Source of the DNA: Eumeta japonica
Lineage: Eukaryota > Arthropoda > Insecta > Lepidoptera > Psychidae
DNA length: 64,000 bases
Direction of reading: 5' to 3'
Assembly: GCA_005406025.1 (NCBI GenBank)
Contig: BGZK01000012.1
Location: forward strand, 1,054,001 to 1,118,000
Part shown: in pieces, positions 61,111 through 64,000 of the stretch
Numbering within the stretch: the stretch's first letter is position 1
How the letters are laid out: each line of letters begins with the position of its first letter
Position numbers and translations under genes: made by a program
The notes under the pieces: model-generated
Told to the model about the DNA's origin: nothing
Databases searched by the model: none
Seen by the model: the letters and a program-made list of their open reading frames with translations, nothing else

Positions 61111-62166
61111 ATGTCTAAATTTGAGCCAAATAAGCTTCATTTGCGGAAACTTTTAATTAACTTCTTAATTTAAAAAAATCTGCAGCTGAGGCACATTGAT
61201 TGCTCATAGAAGTGTAAAATGAGGCTGCCTTGGGTGACAGAACATGTTTGAGTGGTTCCGAAAGTTTAAAAATGGTGTTTTGACGTAGAAGACAAAAATC
61301 GCAGTGGAAGGCCAAAAATTTATGAGGATACAGAATTGGAATTATTGGAGGAAGATTTGTCTCAAACACAAAAGGAACTTGCACTTACTTAAGAAGTCAC
61401 TCAGCAAGTAGCCTCGCTTCGTTTAAAATCGTTAGGAATGCTTTATAAACAAAGTAATCGGGTTCCATACAAACTAAAGCCAAGAGATGTTGAATGCCGA
61501 TTATGCATTAATAAAATGCTGCTATCTAGGCTCATAAAAAAAAATATTGACATTGAATCCTCACTGTTGATGAAAAGTGGATACATTATGATAATCCAAA
61601 AAGAAGAAAATCATGGGGTCCACCTGGCCAAGGCCACTATATTCACAGCAAAACCAAATATTTATGGAAAAAAACTCATGCTGTGTATTTGGTGGGATCA
61701 GCTGGGTGTGGTACATTACGAGTTGCTTAATCCAAGCGAAACAATCACTGGGACTCTATACCGAACACAACTGATGAGATTGAACTGAGCTCTGACAGAA
61801 AAACTTCCTCAATACCATTCCAGACACGACATAATTATTCTTCTACATCATAATGCTCGTCCGCATGTAGCGGTTCCGATGCAAAATTATTTGAAAACAT
61901 TTGATTGGGAAGTACTACCCCACTCGCCATATTTTGCACCAGACATTGCGCTGTCCGACTATCATGTTCCATATCCGACTATCATGTGCTATATATATGA
62001 TGTGAACCGCTGCTCTGTTAGAGCAGCGGTTCACATCATATGAAGATACCAAAATTGGGTTGATTCGTGGATAGCCTCAAAAGATAAGGAGTTCAGACTT
62101 GAAATCCGAAGGCTCCCTGAAAGATGGAAAAAAGTAGTTGCTAGTAATGGACAATACTTTGATTAA
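61111..62166 (+). pseudogene. Mariner transposase pseudogene
   Basis: Starts ATG TCT AAA TTT at 61111 (MSKFEPNKLHLRK) and ends GQYFD-TAA at 62164-62166, about the full length of a mariner transposase (~345 residues). Visible blocks are FEWFRKF-like, GRPKIYED, QKELALT, RVPYKLKPRDVE, TVDEKWIHYD, a long intact PNIYGKKLMLCIWWDQLGVV stretch, SETITG.LYRTQLMRL, NARPHV, PDIALSDYH and WIASKD. It is dead: a frameshift soon after the start, an in-frame TAA near 61390, frame changes near 61550 and 61630, and a stop at 61786. The second catalytic Asp is replaced (HHNARPH instead of HDNARPH). Near 62.0 kb part of the coding sequence is replaced by a hairpin, described separately. Confidence 0.9.
61995..62041. 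repeat. Perfect 22-bp inverted repeat with 3-base loop inside the mariner copy
   Basis: Arms 61995-62016 and 62020-62041 pair perfectly around GTT. The right arm reads in frame with the following transposase codons (EQRFTSYED-like), so it is ancestral. The left arm is its inverted copy and stands where other mariners have coding sequence. Just upstream, TCCGACTATCATGT occurs twice (61954-61967 and 61974-61987), 20 bases apart. Confidence 0.9.
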
Positions 62167-62237
62167 AATTAAATTACCGTTTTCACAATAAATATTATTT
62201 AATTGACAAAAACTGGTGGAAATTTGTGTAGTCCTAA

Positions 62238-64000
62238 TAATAGGATATAAAATAAGTAGATTAAATGAGGTTTAAGCAAAGAATAACAATAATCTAATTA
62301 CATACTTAAATAATTGTACAATAATAATTTCTCAAGCAAATTATATAATCAAAATCAACAAACATCTAATAATTCTGTCTATTAACAAGTTAATTGTTAT
62401 AATGTTTCTTTAATTAAAGTGGTGGAATTATTAAAAGCTAACTACTTTCAATGAATGTATATTTATATGTAACTGGGTGTGTATATACTTGTAGTTATCT
62501 CTAATCCAACTTAGTTGATCATGCAGGTGACACAGCGAGTATTTAAAAGATCAATATATCACTTGTTGTTCAAAGTGCAATATGTTGATCGTAAGTGATT
62601 TATTATTATACAAAAGTTAATCCTGACTGATCAACTTATAACATTCATAAAATCTTTATTTTGCAAGAAAAATATATACAAATCTGCAGGCAACTTTGTT
62701 GATACAGTTGTGACACATCCAAATTTCAAACTCACCAATCACAAATAAGCCACGCCCATTAATATATTAAATTAATCACTTTGTAACTTGTTTGATCATT
62801 CGACACGAGTTGATATAATCTGATTATTAAGTTTGTTAAGTTCACGTTTTGAAAAGGTACTCTATTAGTTATTTTGCAAATTAAATATAAACAAGACTCT
62901 TATGTTTTAAAATAATTTTTCATTATTGCATAAAAAAATTGTATTCAAACTTAAGCAATAGCAAAGTTATGAACAAATAAAGAGTAAAATATATTGTCTC
63001 TCTTGTCCAATAATTCTAAAATGTTAATATTAAAAAAAGAAGATTTTTATATAGAAGAAGATTTATTATATAATGTATTTCCTATACCAGGAATCTATTT
63101 CATTATTTTAATTAGAAGCTTAAAATAACATTTCGCGTGGTAAACACATTGTTAGCAGGTAACTGAAATTCTAGCCTATAGAAATATTTAAATAATGTTT
63201 ATTTTCACTTAATACTTATTTAAAAATTTGAATAAACTATAAAACATTTCAATGAAAAATACAATTGTTGGAAGTTTCTTTTTTTGATCTCTAAATAAAA
63301 TGGTCCTTTTTTAAGTAGTCATGAGTTACATTTTACATTCCGCATAGTGAATTGGTGAATCAAATCTTCTAAAATTATTTCAATTTTTTAGACAAATATA
63401 CAAAGTGAAATTTCGACATAGCCTTATTTAAAATAATTGTTTTTAACAATTATCTAATCTACTAAGAGAAAAAAAAGAAATTTAACTAAGTAGTTAAATT
63501 CCTTTTTGAATCTCTTATGAAAATATTTTCATGTATCATGTTGTAAGAGCCGTCTTAAAATCAGTTAAGGGTAACGTAACATATTTAAAAATTTCAAAAA
63601 TAGTTAAAATAAAATTTTGTCATAATGCTTAATGACAAAATTTTTTAAACGAAAAAAAAATGATAAGTATCTCAAATTTTAATTCAAAATATTAATTTTT
63701 AAAGATACTCATATATTTTTTTAATTTTCAAATGCACCTCATAGCTTTCAAGCAACCTTTACACATTCATATTGAGAATTAATTTATATTTTTATTTTCA
63801 ATTTGTGTGTGTGTGTAGTGTATTTTTATCCATAACCTTACTTTTAAAAGTAAAAATATAAATTTATACTTATATTTTAATGTAAGTTTTGATGCAGATC
63901 TTTTTAAAGTCAAGGAATTTTTAGAATTTGTAATAGCACGAATATGCAAATGAAGCCAAATGTTAATAGTCTATTTTACTTAGGGAGTTTCTTATTAGGG
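62238..64000. other. AT-rich noncoding DNA at the right edge
   Basis: No exon of the INO80D-like gene was found here, in particular no segment with the C..C..C..H pattern of the missing first zinc module. A short GT run (GTGTGTGTGTGT) lies near 63805. It may be upstream intron sequence of the gene. Confidence 0.45.

Larger units (their letters stand above)
61029..62237 (+). mobile_element. Mariner element carrying the transposase pseudogene
   Basis: The 3' terminus can be read: the last bases before TA at 62238-62239 are the reverse complement of TTAGGACTACACAAATTTCC, a typical mariner terminal repeat. The 5' terminus is poorly preserved. A TTAGG at 61029, about 80 bases before the start codon, is the only candidate and it diverges after five bases, so the left edge is tentative. 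The element lies upstream of the first visible exon of the INO80D-like gene, in opposite orientation, either in an upstream intron or in flanking DNA. Confidence 0.75.

Noticed and set aside
61157..61384. 75-codon minus-strand frame
   Set aside because: Antisense shadow of the mariner transposase pseudogene.

Overview
The window is AT-rich animal nuclear DNA. It most likely comes from an insect, and probably a moth or butterfly. The grounds are a spliced gene with long AT-rich introns and GT..AG junctions, two mariner-type and one Tc1-type transposase relics, a P-element-like THAP element, and several dispersed repeats of kinds I associate with lepidopteran genomes (LINE 3' tails, 'AGCTTTTGCC' repeats, 'GGGTTCCGTA' repeats). 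There are no bacterial-style operons, CRISPR arrays, rRNA genes or convincing tRNA genes. The species cannot be determined from the sequence.

One protein-coding gene can be assembled with confidence. It is on the minus strand, from 59374 down to the stop codon at 40731, with a candidate poly(A) signal at 40484-40489. Eleven exons (791, 225, 161, 107, 102, 178, 163, 123, 99, 122 and 54 bases) join in phase across ten introns of 371 to 3066 bases and give 707 codons. The 5' end lies beyond the right edge. The C-terminal half carries a textbook C3H-C3H zinc-binding module (zf-C3HC3H type) and an acidic 'EELERAL' segment. Their order matches vertebrate INO80D, subunit D of the INO80 chromatin-remodelling complex. 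AT-hook-like basic stretches lie on both sides of the zinc module. The other zinc module expected near the N-terminus of this family is not in the window.

The introns and the upstream flank are crowded with old mobile DNA: a jockey/CR1-like LINE relic (44.1-45.75 kb) carrying a 186-bp hAT-type MITE with a visible 8-bp target-site duplication, LINE ORF2 tails at 55.84-56.86 kb facing each other, a Tc1 transposase relic (57.1-58.0 kb), a mariner relic (61.1-62.24 kb), a 120-bp tandem array (49.45-49.86 kb), and several dispersed repeat fragments.

The left 40 kb contains no gene that I can assemble. It holds a second mariner relic (10.33-11.64 kb, minus), THAP-domain remains at 18.37-18.70 kb, and a compact THAP-exon element flanked by inverted repeats (22.58-23.38 kb). 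It also holds LINE tails, simple repeats, and a few CpG-rich blocks (0.89-1.07, 1.34-1.60, 15.58-15.92, 27.88-28.02 and 32.23-32.46 kb) that could be promoters or untranslated first exons of genes whose coding exons lie elsewhere. The most unusual signals are perfect short hairpins. In two of them, one arm is ancestral element sequence and the other looks like an inverted copy made in place.
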